From DSXH01 sp964532065 (GTDB taxonomy: Bacteria > Bacteroidota > Ignavibacteria > Ignavibacteriales > Melioribacteraceae): a stretch of 64,000 bases of DNA. Numbering within the stretch: position 1 is the first letter of the stretch; each line of letters starts with the position of its first letter. The notes beneath the pieces are model-generated. The model made no database searches, was not told the origin of the DNA, and saw nothing but the letters and a program-made list of their open reading frames with translations. The stretch spans positions 62,001-126,000 of the forward strand of contig CAZHHG010000001.1 of the NCBI GenBank assembly GCA_964532065.1, in the 5' to 3' direction. A program made the position numbers and the translations under genes. Below, one piece after another: positions 8,910 through 16,212 of the stretch.

Positions 8910-10163
8910 TTAATCACCGAAGCGGGGATTTATCGCATTATTATAGATTGAACCGAAAGAATATGAAACTCCGATTCCGAATTCATAAGAATACTGAGTT
9001 GCAATTTCCTTCCTTTGAAGAAGTATCTCATCAAGTGAGGCCTGTCCGCGAGGCAGCGCCAGCTGATTATTTATTTTAGAATACCGCGCCCTTAGGTCGA
9101 GTGAAAAACCTTTTAGAACTTTTAACGAGAGAAATCCGTCTGTACTGAAAGAATAAAGACCGAAATCGTGCAGGTAATTCGAGCCGGTTAAACGGAATCC
9201 TGAATTGCCCCACGGTTCAATTACCTCAAAAGAAAATCTTAATAACTGACTAAAGAGATTTTCTTTGGTTTTTAGATAGATCGTCTCCATAAAATATTGG
9301 TTATGATTTATATGGATTCTGTATTCAACCCGGAATTGCCTTTGATTGGCTTCTGAATAAGGGAAAAAATTATATTCCAGCCCGGGGGCAAAACTAAGGC
9401 CCAGCTTCATGTTGTTATATGTCGATTGATTAAAAGACGACCAGATTCCCCATGACCATTTGCCGTCAATCGCTTTAATGAAAGTCGCCGAAGCATTATA
9501 ACGCCTTGAAATACTCACGATTTTCTCGTCGTCATAATCATAATTGCTTTCATTATAATTCGCAGATCCCCACAAATAAATTTTTGAATCCTCTGTAATC
9601 CTGTTTACCGATACCGAGGTTCCAAGGCTGCTGTGTTTTGTAGTCTGCTGTCCGCTAAGCGAGGTATTCAGGCTTGTTCTGAAAACCCAGTGATCCCATT
9701 CGTCAGAAACTGATTGAAGATTCTGACTGTTCCCTGATCCGTTTGTAAAACTGATTTTCATCTTATCCGCGATCGGAGACTTGAAGATGAATTTTACAAG
9801 CCCCGCTTTAAGCGCGGCAACCATTTTAATTCTTTTCTCGTCCTCCGTATCGATCTGATTTGTTACATATTTAACAGTATCACTTATTCCTCTAAAGTCA
9901 GAACGCCCGATAAAGAGAAGTATGTTTTCTCTTCCGCCCGAGCCGGTTCTCTGATCGGTAAAGAGCACGTAAATATCGGCCTCTGTCCTGTCTGTAACGT
10001 AATTCAGAACAGGAATCTGTTCTTTTATATAGCTCATATCGCAGCGGCAATCAAGAAATATTTTGGGTGCGCCCTCCTTGACAAGCAATTGTGAAATGAT
10101 TGGAGCAGGAGATGTAATTAGAAAAACGAATAAAAGTGAGGTGAATAATATTTTGCTTTTCAT
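8910..10163 (-). CDS. Outer-membrane barrel-like protein, tandem paralog 1
   Basis: This protein of unknown function has a signal peptide (FLITSPAPIISQ), an N-terminal periplasmic-type domain of about 125 residues and a C-terminal region of about 270 residues with beta-barrel-like alternation. The N-terminal domain starts KEGAPKIFLDCRCDMSYIK and contains TEADIYVLFTDQRTGSGG. The C-terminus ends in YSFGSIYNNAINPRFGD. The next gene upstream (10291-11586) is a clear paralog along its whole length. The start at 10163 gives a normal signal peptide; a TTG at 10226 would add 21 residues. A similar N-terminal pattern (DC-x-CD, ADVHVL, TG-x-GG, DTL) is familiar to me from uncharacterised Bacteroidota proteins, but I know no function. 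Confidence 0.7.
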   Translation of the reverse strand: MKSKILFTSLLFVFLITSPAPIISQLLVKEGAPKIFLDCRCDMSYIKEQIPVLNYVTDRTEADIYVLFTDQRTGSGGRENILLFIGRSDFRGISDTVKYVTNQIDTEDEKRIKMVAALKAGLVKFIFKSPIADKMKISFTNGSGNSQNLQSVSDEWDHWVFRTSLNTSLSGQQTTKHSSLGTSVSVNRITEDSKIYLWGSANYNESNYDYDDEKIVSISRRYNASATFIKAIDGKWSWGIWSSFNQSTYNNMKLGLSFAPGLEYNFFPYSEANQRQFRVEYRIHINHNQYFMETIYLKTKENLFSQLLRFSFEVIEPWGNSGFRLTGSNYLHDFGLYSFSTDGFLSLKVLKGFSLDLRARYSKINNQLALPRGQASLDEILLQRKEIATQYSYEFGIGVSYSFGSIYNNAINPRFGD

Positions 10164-10230
10164 ATGGAAGTGGAAGTATAATCGCGAAATTTTTAATGCG
10201 TAAAATAACCTATAAATAATCTTCAATGCA

Positions 10231-10261
10231 AAGGGAAGTCGGATAGAAAACGACTTCCCTT
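10231..10261. terminator. Hairpin after tandem paralog 2
   Basis: A perfect 11-base-pair inverted repeat AAGGGAAGTCG/CGACTTCCCTT (10231-10241 and 10251-10261) with a 9-base loop lies between the two paralogs, 30 bases after the stop of the upstream one. Neither side has a strong T-run, so it may terminate, or it may protect or process a shared transcript. Confidence 0.5.
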
Positions 10262-10290
10262 CTTGAAAAAAGGATTAAAAGTCCGGATGG

Positions 10291-11586
10291 CTAATTGGAA
10301 ATGATAATGGTAGAACCGCCCCCGCCGCCGCCGAATCTTGGATTTACAATATTATTATAGATCGAACCGAATGAATATGAGATTCCGAAACCTCCCCAGT
10401 ATGAATACCCGGTTTCAAGTTGTCTTCGCTGCAATAATACTTCTTCCAGAGAAGCACTGCCTCGCGGAAGCGAAATCTGATTCCTGATCTTTGTATATCC
10501 TCCGTATACACTGAAAGACAATCCTTTTACAATTTTCCAGGAAACCGTTCCAAAGATATCGAGCTCATACTTATTGAAATCGTGTAAGTAGTTTGCGCCG
10601 GTAAGAGTAAGGCTTGTACTTCCCCACGGTTCAATTATCGATAAGGTTGCCGAGAGCTCCTGGCTAATTAGTGATTCTTTGTTTTTAAAAAAGATTGTTT
10701 CTTCAAAATAGCGGTTATAAGTAGGTGAAATTCTGTAATTTATTCTTAACTGTCTCTGATTCGATTCTGAATACGGAAAAACATTATACTCAACCGTCGG
10801 GGCAAAATAAGCGCTTAATGAAATATTGGAATATGTTGATCTGAATGCATACGAAGTAAAGCCCCACGACCAGTGATCATCGATCGAGAAATAAACCGAG
10901 CCGTTAAAGCTTTGATTACGGGATACGCTTTTTATATTGACGTCCTGTATCCCGTCAAAAAAATTGAAATTGTTTTCGGTATATGAATTGGAGAGACGCA
11001 AATTTACTTTCAGATCCTCTGTTACCCTGTTTGCGCTGAACGATCCGTTCAGCCAGTTGTAATTACTTCTTTCTTCTCCGTTGATACTGCTGTTAATGCT
11101 TGCCTGGAAATACCAGAAATCCCAATCGTCTTCGGATTTTTCTGTCTGCTCTTTCGGTTTTGCGAATGAAATGGTCATCTGATCGGCTACTTCCGTTTTA
11201 CCGATATATCTTACAAGTCCTATCTTAAGATTATTAACTGTTTTTTCTCTTACTTTATCGTCCGTGTCTGTCTGATCAGTGGCAAATTTAACCGTATCAT
11301 TAATTCCATTAAAACTGTTGTTGCCGATAAAGAAAAGTGAGTATTGAGTTCCGTTAGCGCCGGTGCTCTGAGTAACAAATAGAATATGAACATCGGCGTC
11401 GTTACGGTCATTAACATAATTAACAATTTGTATCTGTTCTTTAATATAGTTTATGTCGCACAATCCGCAGTCGATATAAACTTTTGGAGCACCTTCCTTT
11501 ATAAGACTTTGATCTGTCTGTGAAATAAGATTAGATGTTATTAATAGAAAAGTAATTGAAAACAAACGAAGTGTTCTGCTCTGCAT
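10291..11586 (-). CDS. Outer-membrane barrel-like protein, tandem paralog 2
   Basis: This 431-residue protein has a signal peptide (LFSITFLLITSNLISQ). The N-terminal domain is KEGAPKVYIDCGLCDINY (Cys40 and Cys43), then ADVHILFVTQSTGANG and FNGINDTVKFATDQTDTDD, followed by a barrel-like region with many Asn/Tyr/Ser strands. It shares with its neighbour the segments LPRGSASLEEVLLQRRQL, YSFGSIYNN and NPRFG. Unlike the neighbour it ends in a glycine run and STIIISN. Tandem duplication is seen directly; export to the outer membrane is inferred from composition. I cannot assign a function. Confidence 0.72.
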   Translation of the reverse strand: MQSRTLRLFSITFLLITSNLISQTDQSLIKEGAPKVYIDCGLCDINYIKEQIQIVNYVNDRNDADVHILFVTQSTGANGTQYSLFFIGNNSFNGINDTVKFATDQTDTDDKVREKTVNNLKIGLVRYIGKTEVADQMTISFAKPKEQTEKSEDDWDFWYFQASINSSINGEERSNYNWLNGSFSANRVTEDLKVNLRLSNSYTENNFNFFDGIQDVNIKSVSRNQSFNGSVYFSIDDHWSWGFTSYAFRSTYSNISLSAYFAPTVEYNVFPYSESNQRQLRINYRISPTYNRYFEETIFFKNKESLISQELSATLSIIEPWGSTSLTLTGANYLHDFNKYELDIFGTVSWKIVKGLSFSVYGGYTKIRNQISLPRGSASLEEVLLQRRQLETGYSYWGGFGISYSFGSIYNNIVNPRFGGGGGGSTIIISN

Positions 11587-11711
11587 ATTCCCCCCTGTCC
11601 TGCCGGTTTAGAATGTAATAAAAGAATTTATAAGTGTTAACGTTTTTGGATCAAAAATTATTGTGTCAAAATTCACTTATTTCTTTATCACTTTCAATCA
11701 GCCGAACTAAT

Positions 11712-11775
11712 TTATTTGATTTTTTTTAGAATAGAGATTTGCGCCGAATGATATGCGTTATGCTGTATCACTCCA
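11712..11775 (-). pseudogene. Out-of-frame C-terminus of the DinB-family gene
   Basis: In the -1 frame relative to the upstream open frame, this stretch encodes GVIQHNAYHSAQISILKKIK and a stop at 11712-11714. That is the canonical C-terminal helix of DinB-family proteins, with the two histidines that complete the metal site (QH-x3-H). It begins within a few bases of the point where the main frame stops, which shows a single frameshift. Confidence 0.75.
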
Positions 11776-12187
11776 TAATCATTGATTTATAAGTAAATCC
11801 GGTTCCGAGTGACGCATTCCGTTCGCTTCCCGCTAATTCATCCAGTGCGGAATCCGGAAAATTTCTGATTGAACTGATAAGCCTTTCCGACTCCCGGAAA
11901 AAAGAGTTTTTAATGTCATCCCAGTCGTTTTTTATGAATCCGGAGGCATCGGGCCAGTCGCCCATTTCCGGTTCACCCGGTTCACCTCCTGTTAATCGGC
12001 GTTCAACTTCTACTGTCCATGCGGTCATATGAAGCAGAATTTCGGCAATCGAATGAATTGATTCAATAGGTTTATAAAATGCGGCCGTGCCGGTCATTCC
12101 GTTTAATATCATGCTTACAGACGATCCATGCCAGGGATCGTCGAACACATTCCTGAATAACTCGTCCGCAAGTTCTTTAGAGTTCAT
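11768..12187 (-). CDS. DinB-family (four-helix) protein, frameshifted near its C-terminus
   Basis: DinB/YfiT-fold proteins are four-helix bundles, often metal-binding and thiol-transfer related. This frame of 139 codons shows AEILLHMTAWTVEVERRLTG, whose His is the first metal ligand. Its stop comes just before the place where the other two ligands should be. Those two ligands, in QHNAYH, are encoded immediately downstream in another frame (11712-11775). The gene is therefore broken by a one- or two-base indel, a sequencing error, or recoding. It is 12 bases from the ClC gene and shares its direction. Function beyond the fold is unknown. Confidence 0.75.
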   Translation of the reverse strand: MNSKELADELFRNVFDDPWHGSSVSMILNGMTGTAAFYKPIESIHSIAEILLHMTAWTVEVERRLTGGEPGEPEMGDWPDASGFIKNDWDDIKNSFFRESERLISSIRNFPDSALDELAGSERNASLGTGFTYKSMIME

Positions 12188-12199
12188 AAGAATATTAAA

Positions 12200-14296
12200 T
12201 TAACTCCAGCTTTCTGTTGCAGTAATCTTTTCATCGGCTCCGAACAAAATTAAAATGTCATCCTCCTGAATAACATAAACAGGATTCGGCAATATATAAT
12301 TTGAGGATTCGGATTGGTCGTCGTACGGAGAGCTGTGTTTCCGGATCATCAGGATTTCGAGCCCGTACTTATTACGAAGAGCAATCTCAGAAATTCTTCT
12401 GCCTACAAATTCCCCCGGGGCTTGTTTCTCAATTATCGAGTATCCGTCCAGCACCTTTGTCTGCTTGGTACTGCTTATAGATTTCAATTCGCGGGCAAAT
12501 CCTTCAACAACGTTATACTTAAAACTCTCCCTGTTATAAGCAGCAATTACATCCTGTCTTCTTACCGTACCGGTAACCCTGTTCTTATCTTCGGGATGAA
12601 CAACAGGAAATTCATCTGCATCCCTGCTCTCGAACAGTTTCATAATATAATCCAGGTCGTCGGTTTCCAATACCGGGTTAACATCTCTGGAGGCAATATC
12701 GCGCGCTACGAGTACCTCACGTATATGCTCATACTCGGTTATTATAGGCCTGATTTCAGCATCGGTAATTTTACCAACGATTATCCCATCTTTGTTAACC
12801 GTATAAAAAGTATTTCTGTCGCTCTCCATCAGAAAGCTCAGAACTTTCGGGAGAGGAGTTTCTTCAGGCATAATAGTTACATCTTTCTTCATAACCTGTT
12901 CAACCTTTATCGATCTAAGCAGCAAAACATCTTTAGCCTGGGAAAGCTTATAACCCTGTTTCTCAAGATGTCTTTCATGAACCGACTTCTTCATGCTTAT
13001 CTGCACGATCATGGTACTTGCGACTACCGCCAGCATCAGCGGAAGTATAAAGGAATAGTCTTTTGTCATTTCAAAAATTATCAGTATTGCAGAGATCGGA
13101 ATTGAATTAATTCCTCCAAGAACCGCACCCATAGATACCAGAACAAATGCAGTTACATCAAATTGAAATCCAAAAAAATAATTCAACCCGGTTGCGAAAA
13201 GGAATCCGAGCGATGCTCCTATAAAGAGGGATGGCGCAAAAACTCCGCCGAATCCGCCCGAATTAAGGATTAACGGTACCAGAAAAATCTTTAGCAGAAG
13301 AAGTACCCCGACCACTTTCCATGAAAGCGAGTTAGAAAGAATACTGTTGATTCCCGAATAACCGATTCCGAAAATATCCTTATAAAAAAATCCGCAAACT
13401 CCCACTATTAATCCAACCAGTGTCATAACCAGCCACTGCGGATATTTTTTGAGTATCTTTTTTCTGAAAAGAGTATCAAGTGTATTCGAGTATTTTATAA
13501 ATAATATTGAAATGAGTCCGGCAATTACTCCAAGAGCCGCGTATAAATAGAGATGGGAATAATCTCCAACTTCCGGACTGCTGAAAAGAAAAACAGATTG
13601 ATTACCCAGAAATATTCTTGAGATTGCGCTCGAAGTAACAGAAGCAAGAATAAGTGCCGAAAATGTGGCCGCCTGAAATTCATTAAGCAGAATTATTTCC
13701 AGTGCGAAAAAGATTCCACCCATCGGTGTGTTAAAGATTGCGGCTATTGCAGCACCGGAACCTGCTGCAGTGAAAACCCTTTTACGGGAATCTGAAAGCT
13801 TGAATGTGTGAGCCAGTTTATTTGCCACACCGCCGCCGAGTTGTGCTGCGGGGGCTTCGGGCCCGACAGTATTACCTGAGCCGATACTAATAACAGGCGC
13901 AAAGAAATGAAATATTGTCGTCCGGAGAGGTATTCGGGCACCGCGCGATGCAACCGATTTAATTACTTCGGATACTCCTCTTTTAGATGCAATATCGGGT
14001 GCGGAAATGATCATCAGACTTTGGATAAGCATACCGATTGCCGGAAGCGCGATTACTGCGGCAGCGCCTAAAAAATATAATCCGCTAGCCGTCTGTTCAA
14101 AAAAAACTTCGTTGAAGAATTCGATCGAGTGGTGGAAAAGGACCGTAGCAAATCCAACTACGGCACCGGTAATAATTGAGAGAAATGTAAAAGCAGTATA
14201 ATCCGTTCTGAAAAATAAATGATACAGTCGGTTCATCAAACCGGTGATTTTTTTAAGGACTAGAAATTTATTTTGATCCTTGAGGATTTCTGCCAT
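12200..14296 (-). CDS. ClC-family chloride channel with CBS pair and TrkA_C domain
   Basis: This 698-residue protein has a ClC membrane domain (about 30-440), two CBS domains (about 455-590; VEQVMKKDVTIMPEETPLP) and a TrkA/RCK_C domain (about 615-695; GEFVGRRISEIALRNKYGLE), suggesting ligand control. Conserved ClC parts include IGSGNTVGPEAPAAQLGGG (139-156), with the gating glutamate Glu147, and SGGFGGVFAPSLFIGA. In GIFFALEIIL the internal proton glutamate of exchangers (E. coli ClC Glu203) is replaced by Ile201, as in channels where it is Val. I infer a gated anion channel rather than a Cl-/H+ exchanger. It is followed after 12 bases by the DinB gene. Confidence 0.88.
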   Translation of the reverse strand: MAEILKDQNKFLVLKKITGLMNRLYHLFFRTDYTAFTFLSIITGAVVGFATVLFHHSIEFFNEVFFEQTASGLYFLGAAAVIALPAIGMLIQSLMIISAPDIASKRGVSEVIKSVASRGARIPLRTTIFHFFAPVISIGSGNTVGPEAPAAQLGGGVANKLAHTFKLSDSRKRVFTAAGSGAAIAAIFNTPMGGIFFALEIILLNEFQAATFSALILASVTSSAISRIFLGNQSVFLFSSPEVGDYSHLYLYAALGVIAGLISILFIKYSNTLDTLFRKKILKKYPQWLVMTLVGLIVGVCGFFYKDIFGIGYSGINSILSNSLSWKVVGVLLLLKIFLVPLILNSGGFGGVFAPSLFIGASLGFLFATGLNYFFGFQFDVTAFVLVSMGAVLGGINSIPISAILIIFEMTKDYSFILPLMLAVVASTMIVQISMKKSVHERHLEKQGYKLSQAKDVLLLRSIKVEQVMKKDVTIMPEETPLPKVLSFLMESDRNTFYTVNKDGIIVGKITDAEIRPIITEYEHIREVLVARDIASRDVNPVLETDDLDYIMKLFESRDADEFPVVHPEDKNRVTGTVRRQDVIAAYNRESFKYNVVEGFARELKSISSTKQTKVLDGYSIIEKQAPGEFVGRRISEIALRNKYGLEILMIRKHSSPYDDQSESSNYILPNPVYVIQEDDILILFGADEKITATESWS

Positions 14297-14381
14297 TATC
14301 GACTAATAATTTTATGAACGTTGAAAATTAAGTAAAAATGAATAAACAAAATAACTTTGTGGATATAATCATTTTATAAAC

Positions 14382-14411
14382 AAGTCCGCCATGAATCAAC
14401 GTGGCGGACTT
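14382..14411. terminator. Strong hairpin in the gap before the ClC gene
   Basis: AAGTCCGCCA (14382-14391) and TGGCGGACTT (14402-14411) form a perfect 10-base-pair stem with a 10-base loop. Read on the minus strand it is followed by GTTTATAAAA, a weak T-tract. It most likely ends the transcript of the thioesterase-like gene at 14531-15028. The rest of the 14297-14530 gap shows nothing. Confidence 0.6.
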
Positions 14412-14530
14412 ATGGGGGAGGGGGGAAGAAATGATTTTTTCTGCAGTTTGAATAATTGACAAAATGAATGAACCTCCGGTTTAAAAATTATTTACCGGAA
14501 AAATTTTATCTGAGCAGGCTCTCTGAAAAA

Positions 14531-15028
14531 TTATTTTACCGGCGTAGAAAGGGCTACGTAAATTCCGTAGTGAACACCCACAAGCTTTCCTTCCGAATAA
14601 AGATAAGACTGCATTTTAATTTTGGATCTTCCTTCAAGGGATAGATTTTTTTTAAAATTTATCCAGTCTGTTTCCGTAAGGGAATTGTTAACGGCTTCAA
14701 ACTCCTTAAGAGCCGGACGAAGAAACTTCATCTTGCCTTCTTTAATAACGATTGTTCCCTCAATTTTTTCACATATCATATTGTAATGGAGAAGTCCCCA
14801 CCCGGCCAGGATGCCGAGGATTGCCAGGCTTCCGCCAAAGACGGTTCCGTAATGATTATCGTTCGGTTTAAGCGGGGCGGTCAACTTAATAGATAATCTG
14901 GAAAGTTCAGTTATACTAAAATTCATAAAACCGGTTAAAGGAATATTCTGTTTTATATAATTTTCAAGCTGAAGGATTTTCTCTTTTTCTATAACAGGAT
15001 CCGGCCTGTTTTCTTTTTCTATAAACAT
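14531..15028 (-). CDS. YiiD_C-type hot-dog thioesterase-like protein
   Basis: This 165-residue protein contains NDNHYGTVFGGSLAILGILA (about residues 56-75), the signature of the YiiD C-terminal thioesterase domain (PF09500), in which a helix follows the Gly-rich turn of the hot-dog fold. The leading 30 residues are polar and charged. No acyl-CoA substrate can be named. It stands alone: a TAnnTTTG-type promoter sits 22 bases before the ATG and a hairpin follows downstream. The family is well supported; thioesterase activity is inference. Confidence 0.78.
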   Translation of the reverse strand: MFIEKENRPDPVIEKEKILQLENYIKQNIPLTGFMNFSITELSRLSIKLTAPLKPNDNHYGTVFGGSLAILGILAGWGLLHYNMICEKIEGTIVIKEGKMKFLRPALKEFEAVNNSLTETDWINFKKNLSLEGRSKIKMQSYLYSEGKLVGVHYGIYVALSTPVK

Positions 15029-15049
15029 GATCTCTCAATTTAGTTTTGG

Positions 15050-15082
15050 CAAATATATGTATTTATAAAGTGATGTCGGCAA
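15050..15082 (-). promoter_or_regulatory. Bacteroidota-type promoter candidate (TTG-N22-TATATTTG)
   Basis: On the minus strand TATATTTG (15057-15050) matches the TAnnTTTG -7 element, and TTG (15082-15080) lies 22 bases upstream in the -33 position. The -7 element is 22 bases before the ATG of the YiiD_C gene. Confidence 0.4.
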
Positions 15083-15204
15083 TTTGAACGTGTTTTTATT
15101 GACTCTTTACAAATTTGTGTTTAATAGCAGAGAAGGATTATTAACCGGACTTAATTAATAATTAGTTGCAATAATCCGATAGGTTCAATCATCCGGTAAT
15201 CTAA

Positions 15205-16185
15205 CTATAATTTTTTGATTGCCATTATAGTCAGATCATCTTTTCTTGGATCGCCGTCGAGAAAACCGTAAAGCTCGCTCACTAATCTTTTTACAAATTC
15301 AGCCGGAGGGAGATTCCTGTTAACGGCAGAAAATTCTTCAAGCCGCTCCATACCATAGAGATTATCTCCCTTCATCGCTTCTGTTAAACCGTCCGAGTAG
15401 AGAAGTATCATTTCACCGGATTTAAGATTGAAATTTGTCATCGTATATTCTGACTCACAAAAAATTCCGATCGGCATACCATTAGAATCGAGCCTGGAGA
15501 TCCTGTCGCTGCCGATAAGCAGAGGCGGACAATGACCTGCATTACAGATTTCAGTTTTTCCATCCTTATTGGCTTTAACACACAACAGAGTCGCGTAGTG
15601 ATAGGAAGTAGTGCTCTCGCAGAGGAGCCGGCTGGCTCTCGACATCAGATTAGCAATTCCGATACCGAGCGGAACCAAACTCTGAAACATAGCCCGGAGA
15701 TGAGTCATCAGCATTGATGCGGCAATTCCTTTACCAGACACATCCCCCAGAATAAAATATAATGAATTGCTGTCCGATCCCGGATCAATCACATCGCAGT
15801 AATCGCCGCTTACGGCTCCTGCGGCGTCATAGTGATAATAGACTTCGAAACCTTTAAGACGGCGGTTGTTCTTAGGCAGCATTGCTTTCTGAATATGAGT
15901 TGCGACGGTGAGATCCTCCTCAAGTTCCTTTTGCTGATTAGTGCTCAGATGATCCAGGCAGACTCTTGTAAGAGGATCAACAATCAGGCGCTCCGGTTCT
16001 ATCGGATCGCTGCACACTACACAGAGTCCGAAAGTGCCGCTGTCAATTCTCTCCAGTGCGGAGTCGACTTCTTTAAGAAGGTTTACGAGGTGCATCGGGA
16101 CAATCTGACCGGAAATTGCCTTCTGAATTTTTTCTTTCCGCCAGATGAGCTGCGATTTCAAGTGGTTTAATTCCTGCCCTTCCAC
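15205..16185 (-). CDS. DksA/TraR-type zinc finger fused to a PP2C (SpoIIE/RsbU) phosphatase
   Basis: This 326-residue protein has two parts. Residues about 30-85 resemble the C-terminal DksA/TraR zinc finger (ALERIDSGTFGLCVVCSDPI, then RLIVDPLTRVCLDHL) with Cys55, Cys58, Cys76 and His79 as probable zinc ligands. Residues about 88-326 form a SpoIIE-type PP2C phosphatase: AGAVSGDYCD (Asp128), LGDVSGKG (Asp148), NAGHCPPLLI, LLYSDGLTEA and KDDLTIMAIKK keep the metal-binding aspartates. Such phosphatases usually act on anti-anti-sigma (STAS) partners, none of which is in the window. A regulator linking a stress cue to partner switching is inferred; the DksA part may bind RNA polymerase or may only be a scaffold. 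Confidence 0.85.
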   Translation of the reverse strand: MEGQELNHLKSQLIWRKEKIQKAISGQIVPMHLVNLLKEVDSALERIDSGTFGLCVVCSDPIEPERLIVDPLTRVCLDHLSTNQQKELEEDLTVATHIQKAMLPKNNRRLKGFEVYYHYDAAGAVSGDYCDVIDPGSDSNSLYFILGDVSGKGIAASMLMTHLRAMFQSLVPLGIGIANLMSRASRLLCESTTSYHYATLLCVKANKDGKTEICNAGHCPPLLIGSDRISRLDSNGMPIGIFCESEYTMTNFNLKSGEMILLYSDGLTEAMKGDNLYGMERLEEFSAVNRNLPPAEFVKRLVSELYGFLDGDPRKDDLTIMAIKKL

Positions 16186-16212
16186 TTTATATCCCTTTCA
16201 TAAAAATTATAA

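Noticed and set aside
12314..13105. Open frame of 263 codons opposite the ClC gene
   Set aside because: It is the antisense frame of conserved ClC and CBS coding sequence, and its translation lacks any recognisable domain or export signal.
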